Source: Parietichytrium sp. I65-24A (Eukaryota; Sar; Bigyra; Thraustochytrida; Thraustochytriidae). From it: a DNA stretch of 64,000 nt. The position numbers were made by a program, and so were the translations under genes. Below the pieces are notes generated by a model that saw nothing but the letters and a program-made list of their open reading frames with translations, did no database searches and was not told the origin of the DNA. Every line of letters starts with the position of its first letter. Positions within the stretch are counted from its first letter, which is position 1. The stretch is from contig BLSF01000089.1 in NCBI GenBank assembly GCA_012862575.1, positions 1 to 64,000 on the forward strand, read 5' to 3'. Positions 19,567 through 31,100 of this stretch are shown one piece after another.

Positions 19567-21193
19567 TTAAATGTACGAAGCCCGGGAGAACAAGTTTCCA
19601 AGTGAGGCTGTGTAAACAAGGAGGCCAAGCCCGGAGATGAGAGCTACCCGTTGAGAGTCCCCCTCTTGATCAAGGCGTGGTGCCCCTTTCACACTATACC
19701 ATTCCGACGCTGGGCCGTCCTCACTCGCGGACACGAGAGCTCTGCCCCTTGCATCTTTTTGACCATCTTCGCTTGACTGCACCAATCTGTAGTCGTCTTT
19801 GGAGTATCCGGTCGGATTAGTTCCGTGAATGTGTTCCTCTCGTTTATATCCCATAATGTCCTTGACGACTTTGCTCTTGCCGTATCGTTGATGGCAGCCG
19901 GTTGAAACATGCTTCTCGGCGTTGGTTTGACGGCTGAGATAGACGAGCATGCCGAAAAACCCGCCAACCACTCCCAAAAGCTTCTGGTTTGCTTGAACGG
20001 TCGCTCTTAGCTTTGGCAGCTGCAGTGCGCCAGAGCGATGGGCTCTCAAAAACCCGTTCGCAGTCAAGCCCAGGTAGACGGCCACAATGAGGCGGTATGT
20101 CCGTTTGCCTGGCACTCCGATTTTATCGAGAGAGAGGATCTGAAACACGCCCATCAGACTCATAAACATTGGCTGCGGGGAAACATTTGATTCGTGAGTC
20201 TAGGTTTCACCTTCCATAGGATGCAAGATTTTGTTGAAGCGCGACACACTTACCGTGCAGACGAGCCCGGACCATGCAATGCGGACCGCCCAAGGGGCTT
20301 TGTTCAAAAGAAGCTGGAGAACCTCGAGTTTGTCCAAGGCAGTACGAACCTTCAATTTGTCTGCCAAAGTCGTTGCGAACTTTGGGAGTTTCTGGAGCAC
20401 CACTTCAAGCACTCTCGTGAGCTGCCGTTTGACGCCAGTGTCAACTGAGGGAAACTCGCAAAATCGCAGCAATAGCTGATGAAGCGAAATGTAGGTGAGA
20501 ATCCAAATTGAGGATCCGTACGGAGCGTTGTAATGGCGCTCAGATATGCATGGGTCTCCGTCGTGCCAGGTCCACCAGAGGTTAGGAGGCCCGAGCTGGC
20601 AAGTGGAAAAGTCGGATCCAAAACGGGTACGTCAGAGGCGTGAATTGTCTGATCCATGTCAACAGTGTGGCTGAAAACTTACAACGTCGTAAGGATGATA
20701 TGTCAGGTGAGCAATCAACCCGGTGAGCGCTGCCTCGCTCAGGTAAGGAAGATTGAATTGCCTCGCTGCTGTACTCGAAAGATAGATGACTGTCGCATAC
20801 ATCTCGACGATGTAGAGTGGCAGTCGAGGAGTGATCATGACACTTGCCTGAGCCTGCCAAAAGTTGTCACAAAAGGGCAAGAACATGAAGAATATGTCTG
20901 CGAAGAGAACGCCAGAGTCAGTATTGCTCTCATTCACAGTCAAGTAGCGCTTGTGCAATTAACGTACCATTCGCGGTCCCGCAGAGCCACGAGGAGAACC
21001 AAAGAGGCAGGCCATTGGTCTTCGAGGCGTGCCACAGACAGCTCCACGCAGCAAGTCTGTACGTCCACTCAATTGCTGCAAAGGTAGGCATCACTTTCAC
21101 CTGCTCCTGCACCGGCGTGAAGTGCCTCCATGGCATATGCTTCCAGCTCGGGTCCCCGATCACATCGTAAAACTTGGAGTACACCGACCCCAT
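19567..21193 (-). CDS. Conserved multipass membrane protein, function unknown
   Basis: Four exons on the minus strand: 20968-21193, 20683-20897, 20254-20595 and 19567-20172. They join in frame to 462 residues; introns are 70, 87 and 81 nt. The exons read into one another at recognisable conserved blocks: LPLWFSSWLCGTAN, DIFFMFLPFCDNFWQAQ, MITPRLPLYI, and LGPPNLWWTWHDGDP. The last is a striking Trp-rich motif I associate with a widespread uncharacterised eukaryotic membrane family, possibly the one catalogued as DUF7802, though I am not sure of the name. About seven hydrophobic segments are present. The start MGSVYSKF matches the N-myristoylation pattern (Gly2, Ser6). The hydrophilic C-terminal tail has one final hydrophobic stretch. 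No enzymatic motif is evident. Confidence 0.82.
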
Positions 21194-21260
21194 CTCGACA
21201 GCCTCGCAGCTCGCACGTCCAGCCCGGTGCCGACCAACACTTCGACTCGCACGAGCCCAG

Positions 21261-21285
21261 NNNNNNNNNNNNNNNNNNNNNNNNN
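21261..21285. other. Assembly gap (25 N)
   Basis: Run of 25 undetermined bases. It lies upstream of the minus-strand membrane-protein gene that starts at 21193, so part of that gene's promoter may be missing. Confidence 1.
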
Positions 21286-22002
21286 CTGCTCTCTCAATTA
21301 GGAGGTAGTCCTAGGCCAACCTACTCACTTGTAATTAGCAGAAACACTAATTCTTGATAGTAGATAGGACAATCTCCACTTGGTTGAGGAACAATAGTGT
21401 CCATTATGGGAACATAAGAGTTCATGCACTAACGAAGCCTGACTTAAGGCTAATTGTAGTCTCGATAGCAAACCACTACACGACTTCGATAGAGCAACCT
21501 TGACATGACTCTTAGTCGCACTACCCATATATACACTATCGCCTCGCTACCAGAACCCATACAGTCAGCGATCAATACCATCCTTGCCAATGAATCGTTT
21601 CATGAACGCCTTAAATCTCTCCACCACAAACAATACATCCAGTTACCGACAATTAAGCCGCGGGGGCCGGTCCCATGCCAATCTTCCCCCTTACTTCCCA
21701 TGCTTCCTATGCTGCTATTTGTGCTAGTTGTTTGTAGTATCCATGTCCTACGCATCTACGCTAAGTGGTACTATTTTATACTATGTGATGCTATGTGATA
21801 TTATGTGATATTATGCGATGCTATTTGTGCAGTGCGAAAGGCGGACTGGTATCCGTGGCAAAAGAGAGAGAGAGAGAGAAAAAGAGAGAGACGCTCTAAG
21901 GTCTTCCGAGGGAAAGAGCGCAGAACTTGGCGGTGTCCAGACAAGCTTCAATTCAATCTTCAATCTCCAAAAGCTATTTTCAAGCTTTGCAAGGTTGAGC
22001 TC

Positions 22003-22030
22003 AAGTTGAAAGTTGAAAGTTGGAAGTTGT
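22003..22030. repeat. 7-bp tandem repeat, AAGTTGN x4
   Basis: Four consecutive 7-mers (AAGTTGA, AAGTTGA, AAGTTGG, AAGTTGT), ending 52 bp before the ATG of the mutase gene. Confidence 0.9.
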
Positions 22031-22082
22031 TTGTGTAAGTTGAAGAGCCGCAGGATCATATCCTTATCGACGTAGGTGGAAG

Positions 22083-24677
22083 ATGCTCAGACGAGGCTGG
22101 AAATCTCTCGCTGCGAGAAATGCAGTGGAGCTGCAAACTCGAACGCTGTCCAGCAGGGCGGAGAAATGGAGCGAGTGGAAGAAGCTGGCTGCCAAAGAAG
22201 CGGGCGGTGATCCCATGGAGAAGCTCGTGTGGAACACGCCGGAAGGCATCCCCGTCAAGCCGCTGTATACCGCGGAGGACGCTGAAAAGCTGGAGGAACC
22301 GTCGCCACCGGGCGTGTACCCTTTCTCGCGAGGACCGCGAGCGACTATGTACACACACAGGCCGTGGACTGTGCGCCAGTATGCTGGGTTTAGTACTGCT
22401 GAGGAGTCGAATGGTGAGTTTCGCACGAAGGAGCGGGTTGCTTATGTTTTGGTGGTTCGCTGACTCTGCTTTGCTGATGATGTGGCGTGCCTTGTGCGAT
22501 GCAGCTTTGTAAGTTTGAATTGCAGGCCCTTTGACGTGTTGCTGGAAGGCGTCCACGGCGTGCTTTGCCCACGTTCGATGAGGCGATACTGACTCTTTAT
22601 GTTATGTGTTGCGTTTCCCTAGCTACCGCAAAAACGTCGCTGCCGGACAGCAAGGTTTGAGTGTGGCATTTGATTTGGCAACTCACCGCGGGTATGACAG
22701 TGACCACCCCCGCGTCATTGGTGATGTCGGTATGGCTGGTGTCGCCGTGGACTCTGTTGAGGACATGAAAATTCTATTTGACGGCATTCCGCTCGACAAG
22801 ATGAGTGTGTCCATGACCATGAACGGTGCAGTCCTGGTACGTTGATCTATGTCTATTCCAAGCAGCACAAGACCAGAACCAGGTTCTGCAAAGTTGCTTG
22901 ACGTGCTTTGCTTGCTTGCTAACTTGGGACTCTTCTTCTTCCCTACGTGTGTATGTGTATGTGTGTTTGGTTTGTGCTACAGCCTATCCTGTCCTTTTAC
23001 ATTGTCGCCGCGGAAGAGCAAGGCGTGGATCAAAGCAAATTGACTGGGACGATTCAGAACGATATTCTCAAAGAATTTGCTGTCCGCAACACATTCATCT
23101 ACCCCCCAGAACCGTCGATGCGCGCTATCGCTGATATCTTTGGATACACTGCACACTTCATGCCAAAGTTTAACTCGATCTCCATTTCGGGCTACCACAT
23201 GCAGGAGGCCGGCGCCGACAGCAAGCTCGAGCTCGCGTTCACCATCGCGGACGGAATCGAGTACGTCAAGACCGCCTCCGCTGCTGGGCTGGACGTGGAC
23301 AAGATCGCTCCGCGACTCAGTTTCTTCTTTGCCATCGGAATGAACTTTTACATGGAGGTGGCCAAGTTGCGCGCTGCCAGAAAGCTGTGGGGAAAACTGC
23401 TTCGCGAGCGCATTGGCGCAAAGAACCCCAAGAGCTGGCTCCTACGCACCCATTGCCAGACCTCTGGATATTCGCTAACGGAGCAAGATCCTTACAACAA
23501 TGTGATCCGCACCACCATCGAGGCAATGGCAGCTGTTTTCGGCGGCACTCAGTCCCTGCACACCAACGCCTTGGATGAGGCGCTTGGTCTGCCAACCGAA
23601 TTTTCTGCCCGTATTGCGAGGAACACCCAGCTCATTGTGCAGGAGGAGACCGGGATCACCAAGGTCGCCGATCCATGGGGTGGCTCTTACATGATGGAGA
23701 AGCTGACCGATGATCTTTACAACGAGGCTCTCAAGATCATTAACGAGATTGACGAGCTCGGCGGTATGGCGAAGGCTATTGCCAGCGGAATGCCAAAGTC
23801 TCGCATTGAAGAGTCTGCTGCGCGCAAGCAGGCTCGCATCGACAGCAAGGTGGACACTATCGTTGGAGTCAACAAGTACCGCCTCGCAAACCCAGAGCCT
23901 ATTGACGTTTTGTCTATTGATAACACTCAGGTCCGCAACTCGCAGATTGCAAGACTCGAGCGCATCCGCGCTGAGCGTGACGAAGCTGCCTGTCAGGAGG
24001 CTCTCAAGAAGCTCGCAGAGTCTGCTTCGATGACCGAGTCCACCTCCTCCGGCGAACACCCTATGAACCTTCTCAAGCTCTGCGTTGACTGTGCCCGCTT
24101 GCGCTGCACCTTGGGCGAAATTTCTTCCGCGCTTGAGTCCAAGTGGGGACGTCATGTGCCTCATTCCTCAGTTGTACAGGGCGCATACCGTAGCGAGTAT
24201 GGCGGCGATGCCGAGAATACCACATTTGAGGATGCCGTCAAGCGCGTCGAGGCGTTTGCGGAGGAGAACGGTCGCCGCCCTCGTATTCTTGTCGCCAAGA
24301 TGGGTCAGGATGGCCATGACCGCGGTGCCAAAGTTATCTCCGCTGGCTTCAGTGACATCGGCTGGGACGTGGATGTCTCCAGCTTGTTTTCTACCCCTGA
24401 AGAGATCGCCCAGCAGGCCATTGATGCGGATGTTCACTGCGTTGGCTTGAGCTCCCAAGCTGCTGGCCATAAAACTCTTGCCCCAGCACTCGTGCAATGC
24501 CTCAAGGAGAAGGGCGGCGAGGGCATTTTGGTGGTCGCTGGAGGCGTCATTCCGCCTAAAGACTACCAATTTCTCTATGACAAAGGTGTGGCAGCAATCT
24601 TCGGACCTGGAACCCCAGTTGTCGATGCAAGCAACCGGGTCCTCGATGCTGTTGAGAAAACTTTGACCAAAGAATAA
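22083..24677 (+). CDS. MUT: Methylmalonyl-CoA mutase, mitochondrial
   Basis: Exons 22083-22413, a 4-nt micro-exon 22505-22508, 22623-22836 and 22983-24677, giving 747 residues (human enzyme about 750). Without the micro-exon, exons 1 and 3 are out of frame; with it the junction reads EESNAFYRKN, the family consensus. The N-terminus ([18 protein letters not shown]) looks like a mitochondrial presequence. The substrate-binding barrel follows ([65 protein letters not shown]). The C-terminal B12 domain contains DGHDRGAKV with cobalt-ligating His at about 628. The enzyme converts (R)-methylmalonyl-CoA to succinyl-CoA with adenosylcobalamin, finishing propionyl-CoA breakdown from odd-chain and branched substrates. 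Confidence 0.97.
22505..22508 (+). other. 4-nt micro-exon (CTTT) of methylmalonyl-CoA mutase
   Basis: CTTT is flanked by GCAG on the left and GTAAGT on the right. Exon 1 ends one base into a codon (..AAT G), and the following exon starts C TAC CGC. Only G+CTTT+C yields GCT TTC, Ala-Phe, the residues expected between EESN and Y in this family. Flanking introns are 22414-22504 (91 nt) and 22509-22622 (114 nt). Confidence 0.85.
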
Positions 24678-24850
24678 ATCATTTTTACATTTTGCGCACA
24701 CACAAGTACCGTAAGCCTCATATTATGAATGTCTGGTGTATCGTTCTTTCTTTCTCTCTTTCTGCCTCCCTCCCTTCTCTCTCTCTCTCTCTCTCTGACA
24801 GCCTGTTGGAGACTCAGAGACGTTAAACAAAGAAAGAGCCGTCAAATTTG

Positions 24851-25324
24851 TCATGTGAACCTCTTCGCCATCCCAATCATGTATCGATCAAGCTGCTTAG
24901 CAAACGCCGGGTTGGTGATAGAAGCGCCGGGCTTGTACAAGGGGTTTTTGACCACAATGTTCACGTACAGCTCAGAGTACACATGACGGAGTGCAACTTC
25001 AATGTCCTTGAGAATCTCCTCCTTGCACTTGGCCGTGTTGAGCACCAGCCGCAGCCCCGAAGCGGATTCAAACTGGTGCAAAGTATAGCTGCTCGTCGAG
25101 AAAGAGAGCACATTTCCCCCGCTCGAGCTCTCCAACCCATCCGAAGTGGGCTCGCTCACCTTTGCGGGGTTGAGCTTTTGTGCGAGCTGCTTGAGCGAGA
25201 ACAGGAGCCCGAAAACCAGCTTGGGGTCACCTTCCGGGTCCGGGTTGTGCTCGCGCTGCCACTCGTGGTAGAACATGCACGACCCTCTTCGATCGAAGAT
25301 GTAAAAGTTGTAGATTGCAAGCAT
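24851..25324 (-). CDS. TRAPPC1: TRAPPC1/Bet5, TRAPP vesicle-tethering complex subunit
   Basis: Single exon of 157 residues starting MLAIYNFYIFDRRG. The longin-like core is clear: an initial beta-strand AIYNFYIFDR, SCMFYHEW, LVFGLLFSLKQLAQKLNP, TSSYTLHQFESASGLRLVLNT, and the C-terminal helix region LRHVYSELYVNIVVKNPLY. Length and motif order match the small TRAPP core subunit Bet5, which helps tether ER-to-Golgi vesicles and activates the Rab Ypt1/Rab1 as part of the complex. A Ser/Gly-rich insertion (about residues 58-72) sits in a loop. It converges with the mutase gene, 173 bp between stops. Confidence 0.93.
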   Translation of the reverse strand: MLAIYNFYIFDRRGSCMFYHEWQREHNPDPEGDPKLVFGLLFSLKQLAQKLNPAKVSEPTSDGLESSSGGNVLSFSTSSYTLHQFESASGLRLVLNTAKCKEEILKDIEVALRHVYSELYVNIVVKNPLYKPGASITNPAFAKQLDRYMIGMAKRFT

Positions 25325-26133
25325 TCTCCGCCGCTCTTTCGCTGTCTGTCTACTCTAGCTGGTTAGCTATCACTCTCCACTTCACTTCCTTTCGCACCGT
25401 CCGACTTAAACTTTCCACTCCTCTGCAGAAACAGAAACAACACTGCACTGCGCGTACGTTCGTACATGTATATGCTATACAAGGAATACACAATATGCTA
25501 CATCAAGTACATGAAAACGATCTCGTACGGCAGCTGTGCTCGGGGACACTCAGCGTACTCTACTGCGGACGGGTAGAAGTCAGGCTAACTACGCTATCCG
25601 CAGGTATCTTATCTTTCACCTTTGTTTGTAATCACTACTGCACTTCGGAGCGCCCGAGTTTAGAGTTTAGTAAAGCTCGGACGAGCGACTTGTGGCGCCT
25701 ATATTAAGTTTTAATAAGGGTTTGAGTAGTAAACGGTAGGCGTAGCTAAGGGACGGTGCCTGCGTGGCCAGTAATTTGTGGGCCGCTCTTGTCGCTCTGT
25801 ATTCTCTGTATGCTCTGTACTCACGAGTTGGAAAGAGAAGAAGACAACTTGAGGGGACTTGTGAGGACGAGGACCCTCTGCCGAGGCTCTGAGGGGCGCG
25901 TAGTGTGGGGTGTACTGTGTTGTTAAATAGTCGCAAGGAGCAGACCTTAAGGGAGCCATATATAACCTAGTTTGGATAAGGAAGTGCACAGGTCGAGCTG
26001 TCTGGGCGTGTTGTCGAAGATAAGATAATAGTGTGCGGGTATCGGGACTCGTACGGGAAGCTTTCACTGTGAATTCTGGTCGCTGGTGCGGCGGACACCT
26101 TGCCAAAGCCAAAGAGCTGGTGCTGCTTGAAGA
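25325..26133. other. Divergent intergenic region
   Basis: About 0.8 kb between the starts of TRAPPC1 (-) and the CNNM gene (+). No gene recognised. A TATATAAC stretch lies near 25960-25967. Confidence 0.55.
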
Positions 26134-27770
26134 ATGGCAGGCAGCGAAGATGACCCTTGCGGGGACGACACCTGGCTTCCCCGCGATGATCCAGACTTTA
26201 TTCCGTACGTATTAACATGTGCTCTTCTGGTATGCCTTGGTGGCGTCATGAGTGGGCTGCAACAGGGACTGATGCAGCTGGATCGGCCAGCCATTAGTAC
26301 GCTGAAAGAGGAGGCGTCTCCGTTTTTCAAGGGGTTGATTCATCTGGTGGAGCCTCTCACGAAGAGGCGGCACTTGACGCTAGTGACACTGCTCATCTCG
26401 AACGCAGTTGCCATGGAGGCGCTGCCAATCTTTATGGATGTCCTTGTGCCCAAGTACATCGCGATTCTGTTTTCGGTGAGCATGGTCGTGCTCTTCGGAG
26501 AGATCATCCCGCAGGCAGTTTGCCTCAAGTGGCCGGGCGAGCTGGCCTGCTTGTTTTCGCCCATAGTCTGGTTCCTTCTGGTTTTGTTCTATCCGCTCTC
26601 GTACCCCATCGCTCGGCTCCTCGACTGGATGCTTGGGAGCGAACATAGACAGTAAGTTGCTGTTGCCGTCGACAACTCTCTCCTCTCTGTCTCTCTCTTT
26701 CTCTGATCAACCGTTTTCTTACCTTCTTCGACTGCGTTTACAGCTCTTATAGCCGGGCTGGCTTGGGCGAGCTTGCTCGGGAGCAGGCAAAGGACGGCGG
26801 GCATGGGCCATTGACAATCGACGAGCTCGATGTCATTACTGGAGCCTTAGAGCTACACGCCAAGGTCGCCAAGGACATATGTATACCCCTGCACACAGTT
26901 TTTAAGCTCTCGTATGACGCAGTATTAACTGACAAGGTGCTGCGACAGATCCTCGATCACGGGCACAGCCGAGTTCCGGTATATTACGAGTCGGAGGAGA
27001 ACATAGTTGGTTTGCTCCTCGTGAAACATCTCATTCGCATAGACCCGAAGAATGAGATCTATGTGAGGGATTTGCAAATCATGCCAATTTTCGAGGTGGA
27101 AGAAAACGTATCGCTCTTCGCTTTGCTCCGGCGATTTCGCACCGGCACTAGCCATATGGCTGCCGTTACTGCTCTGAGCGACGAAGTGTCCAGGACACCG
27201 CCCTCAGTCTCGTCTCGAATCCGCTCCAACACAGATGTAAGCGATATCATCCGCATAAGCAACGTGAATCAGGACCCCATTGTTGCAGTCGGTATTCTTA
27301 CACTCGAAGATGTGATCGAGCAGCTTATCAAACACTCGATCGAGGATGAGACGGACGTGTGGAAGCCTGTGAACGACCGCTTGGATGATCGCATGCAGAC
27401 TGTTCGAAATCTCAGACAAGATCTGCTGAGTGTGCTCGAGCGGGGTCGCCAACCCAGCTCGGGGCCCGGAAGAGGAAGCAGGAGAAACTTTGATGAGCCT
27501 GCCGTTTATGAGCAAGAGCCACTGATTCTGAAAGGTGCGAGGACACCGTCACCAAGCTCTGCTGGCCGGGAGAACGGCTACACAAGTCATTCCAGAAGAT
27601 CCACGTATGGGAGTCTGAACGAGTTTTCATTGGCAGGAGAAAGTGGGAAAGGGGGGCAGCAACGTAGTTCGCAGCATAACAGAGGATCGTCTGATGCTTC
27701 TGACAGCGCGGTTTTAAAAATAATGGAAGGCTTGGCACAAAGCAGGGGCTCTCCGGGTCAGAACAAGTGA
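26134..27770 (+). CDS. CNNM/DUF21-CBS domain membrane transporter (Mam3-like)
   Basis: Two exons, 26134-26651 and 26744-27770; the 92-nt intron restores GSEHRHSYSRAGLG and gives 514 residues. Residues about 22-170 are a DUF21 transmembrane domain with three to four hydrophobic helices; small-residue-rich GGVMSGLQQGLMQLD and LFGEIIPQAVCLKWPGE are the signature motifs. A cytosolic linker leads to paired CBS domains (about 215-390), including ILDHGHSRVPVYYE, NIVGLLLVKHLI and GILTLEDVIEQLI. The rest is a Ser/Arg-rich tail. The family includes yeast Mam3, plant DUF21-CBS proteins and animal CNNM Mg2+ transporters, so divalent-cation (probably Mg2+) transport or homeostasis at a membrane is the best guess. 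No cyclic-nucleotide-binding-like domain is seen. Confidence 0.93.
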
Positions 27771-28140
27771 TCAAGCGCCGTGTGCATCTTGATATGAATC
27801 CTCTTGAATAAATTTTGGTTGATTCCTCAAGGCATTTAAGACTAATGCATGAAATGTACTCTCTTCTATCCTTCAGGCAAAAATTTTGCCCATCTCACTC
27901 CTATTCAAAACTTATGTGCGTCTCCAGAAGTGGATCTAGCCTTGAAAGGTTGTCGCAGTGCTCCGCAAGCGTTCAAATTTCAATTTGTGTGTCTATACAG
28001 CTTGAGAGTTGAAAAGCAAAGCGGCGAATTGTACTAGGGGCCGCCCGGAAGCCTTTGCATGTCACGTGAGCTTGAAACCGGTAGGGCATTGGCCCATGAA
28101 AAACCAAAAACGCACCGTCATTCTAACACTAAAACCCGTC
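27771..28140. other. Shared 3' region of a convergent gene pair
   Basis: 370 bp between facing stops. An AATAAA at about 27807 is a plausible polyadenylation signal for the plus-strand gene. No gene seen. Confidence 0.6.
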
Positions 28141-31100
28141 TCAGTTAGCGACGGAACTCGACGGCATGTACCTTGACCGCATCCGACTCGTCGCGGAGAG
28201 GCGCTTCGAGCGAGACCACTGCTTGTCCTTCACCTCCACTTCGGCTTCGGCTGCGCCGTCATACTCCTGTGCTTGTGGGGCGTTTAAGAAGACCATTCCT
28301 AATTTTGTTAGATGCGCAGGGGGGGGTTCAATCTCTTCATAGACCGGCTTTGGCTTCTGGCGATTGCTCCTGTACCGCAGGTTCGCCAGGGACCATCGCA
28401 TCGTGGAGACTCGGTCGTGCATGAGAACCAGGATGGAGATCTCCGTCATAATTTCATTGAAGTCCACCCTTTGAGTGATGCCATAGCGATCAAAGTGCTC
28501 ATCGATCCTCACGAGCTTGTCGTGAATAGGATCTTGATAGTCATAGCAGAGATAATCTGGAAGAGAAGACTCCGCAGACGCCTGCCCGCGAAGTGTCTCG
28601 GCCTTCCTCTCTTTGTCAATAGCGTATATCTTCTCCAAGTACAATCCCAGCGGGCGCGGGGGCTCAAAAATTATGTCGGCAAGCTCATCAGCCATCTCGG
28701 TGAAGTTCGACACGCCGCCTCTCTCCGGCTTATGCAAGCCGAATCGCAACAACAGAAAGTGAAGCCTTGTTTGCGGATTGAAATCGAGATTGGAAAACTT
28801 GTCCACCACAAGATTGCGACTGTTTCCGCGCTTCATGGTGCCAGCGGAAAACATATCCGCTGTAGAATCTGCATTTGGGTTTCGCTGCATACTTCGCTTA
28901 AAACGCAGTACCTGAAGCAGCATGCCCTGCTCGTACTCTTTCGCCACTGCGCGAATCAAATCTGCTTGAGAAGATATTGCTCCGATTCTGAATTTGCCAC
29001 CAGCGCCTTCCAAGACCCTCTCGATCGGAAGAGTCAGATCAGACTTCATCCCGACGGTCACGTTTAGCATCGTGGACCGGTGCTTATTAACCACGTCAAA
29101 GTTCCGCTCCACCCAGTCAAGCTGCTTGCGGAATATTTTTCCGCTTGAGTACTTGCCATCATCATCGTCCCGGAGCGAGTCTGTAGAGCCAGCAAGATTG
29201 AGCGCTGATCGGCCTCGCACACCAGAAGGAATGCCGCTGCCCTCCGAATGTATAAGGCCTTCAAGAGCGACTGACAAAGGATTGTAAGGTTCGGCGATGT
29301 GCATCAGACCAACCTTCAGGAGCTCGGCACGATTCTTTAGATCAATTCGCATCTCGCGCTTGGTTTCCTCCGTTTTTCCGACAGCCATGATTCTTTCCGC
29401 ACAAAAGGCGCTGATCGTGGAAATCAGTCCAATGCCCATCAACATGAGAAAGATGGTCACCATCCAGGTTCCAAACTTTTTCACTTGGTAATCACCATAG
29501 CCGACTGTGGTGACGGTTACAATAGAAAACCAAAGCACGTTGTAAAAATCCCGGAATTCCTCCTGCTCCTCTTGCTCGATGATTTTAATGCACACCGAAG
29601 AGCTGATGATAATCAGTGACACAAATGAAGCAAGGTACAACATCGGTTTGCGCACCATCATGGAAACAAAAATTGCTTGCTGGGTGAACCTCCTGTAGAG
29701 CCGAATGATTCGGAACCCTTTGAATAGACCTAATAGGTCTGGAAACTGAAAGTAGGTGAGCGGAATATCTGTGATGAGCGCAGGAACGTCGTACCAATTA
29801 TCGCGCATGAACGCCCTCAGTGATGGGAACTCCTTCGTATTCCGCGTAAAGTAACGGCCCACCAAATCGAGGAGGAACAGACTAAAGCTGAAAAAGTCTG
29901 CCCAAATACACATGCGCTGCATTTTGGGCTGAACACCGCCGTACGGGAAGGAGGGATATACCGCCAGCACGAGCGAGGTGACGGTAAGCATGGTGAGCAC
30001 AACCTCCGAGAGAGTGTGCAGAAACTCGAGCTGCTTGATGCGAATGTCGTAAATGGTTTGCCGGGAAAGGTCCCTTAGCCCAGTTTCTTCGTTCTGAAAG
30101 CTGCCTTTTCCGCCGCCTCCTCCCTTGTTCGGAAACGAAGCGAGCTTGTTGCTGTCGTATTTTCCTTTGGCACCACTAGCCAATGCAGTTGCTGCGGCCT
30201 GATTGATCCCCGCGGGAACTATTTTGCCCCCCTTCATCTTGCGGGAGCGATTCTTGTCGCTCGCGTTCAAATCAAGGTCGCTCAAATCACTGTGCTTTTT
30301 CTTGTTCATAAAGAAAAAGGAGCCAAGTGTGAGATTAGACTTGTTCTTCTCCTCTTCGCTATCTTCCTCCTGGTCCTCCTCTTGTAGCTGCTGCAGATAC
30401 TCTTGGCGCTTCAAAAGCAAGTACTGATAATATTTATATGCTCCAAAAGTCAAAGGCACGACAAGGGCGTAGAATATACTGAATATCAAATACATGATGT
30501 AGTCGTCCGGAATCTCTGCATAATATATGAAGTCCATTTCATTGGCGACACCATCTTGGTCTGCATCATTCCGAAAGTTGTAGTTGAATGGAAATTGATC
30601 AACTATATCCAAAACGTCATCATTGTCTTTATCGAGGTCCAGGAGTTCAAGGACGTGGGCATCCGACCCGTTGAACTCTGCAATCCAAACGATCGTATCA
30701 GTCAAAACGGCCGCATCGAGGATGCGTTTGGAATTCTTTTCGTCCTCACTCTCTCCATCGTTAATGTAACCCCGCAATTCCTTTGACTCCACTACGCAGT
30801 GCGTGTCACGCACCCAAACGTCCCCGCTGCTATCGGTGTCTTCCTTGTATTGAATAAGCCTCAGCTGATCATCGCTTCCGTCCGAAGCCTCACCTCGCTT
30901 GGTGTAGAGAATTATTGAGTTGGACGAGCTGGAGCGAAATTTTAGCTCTGTGGTGGAAGTCGAGTTCTCCACGTCTACGAAAGAAACTGCCCCGGACAGT
31001 CCCACCGTGCCGCTGTCCACGTCAGTATAGCGGATCTTGTATAGCTCTTCAGTTGGGGAGTACAGAATCACATACAGATGGTCCCCGGTGAGGGCCACGT

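Larger units (their letters stand above)
21194..22082. other. Intergenic region containing an assembly gap
   Basis: Includes the N run at 21261-21285. Sequence after the gap carries degenerate TATGTGAT(A/G)TTA/C-type repeats near 21781-21828, a GA-rich tract near 21864-21895, and a 7-mer array directly upstream of the next gene. No gene recognised. Confidence 0.6.
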
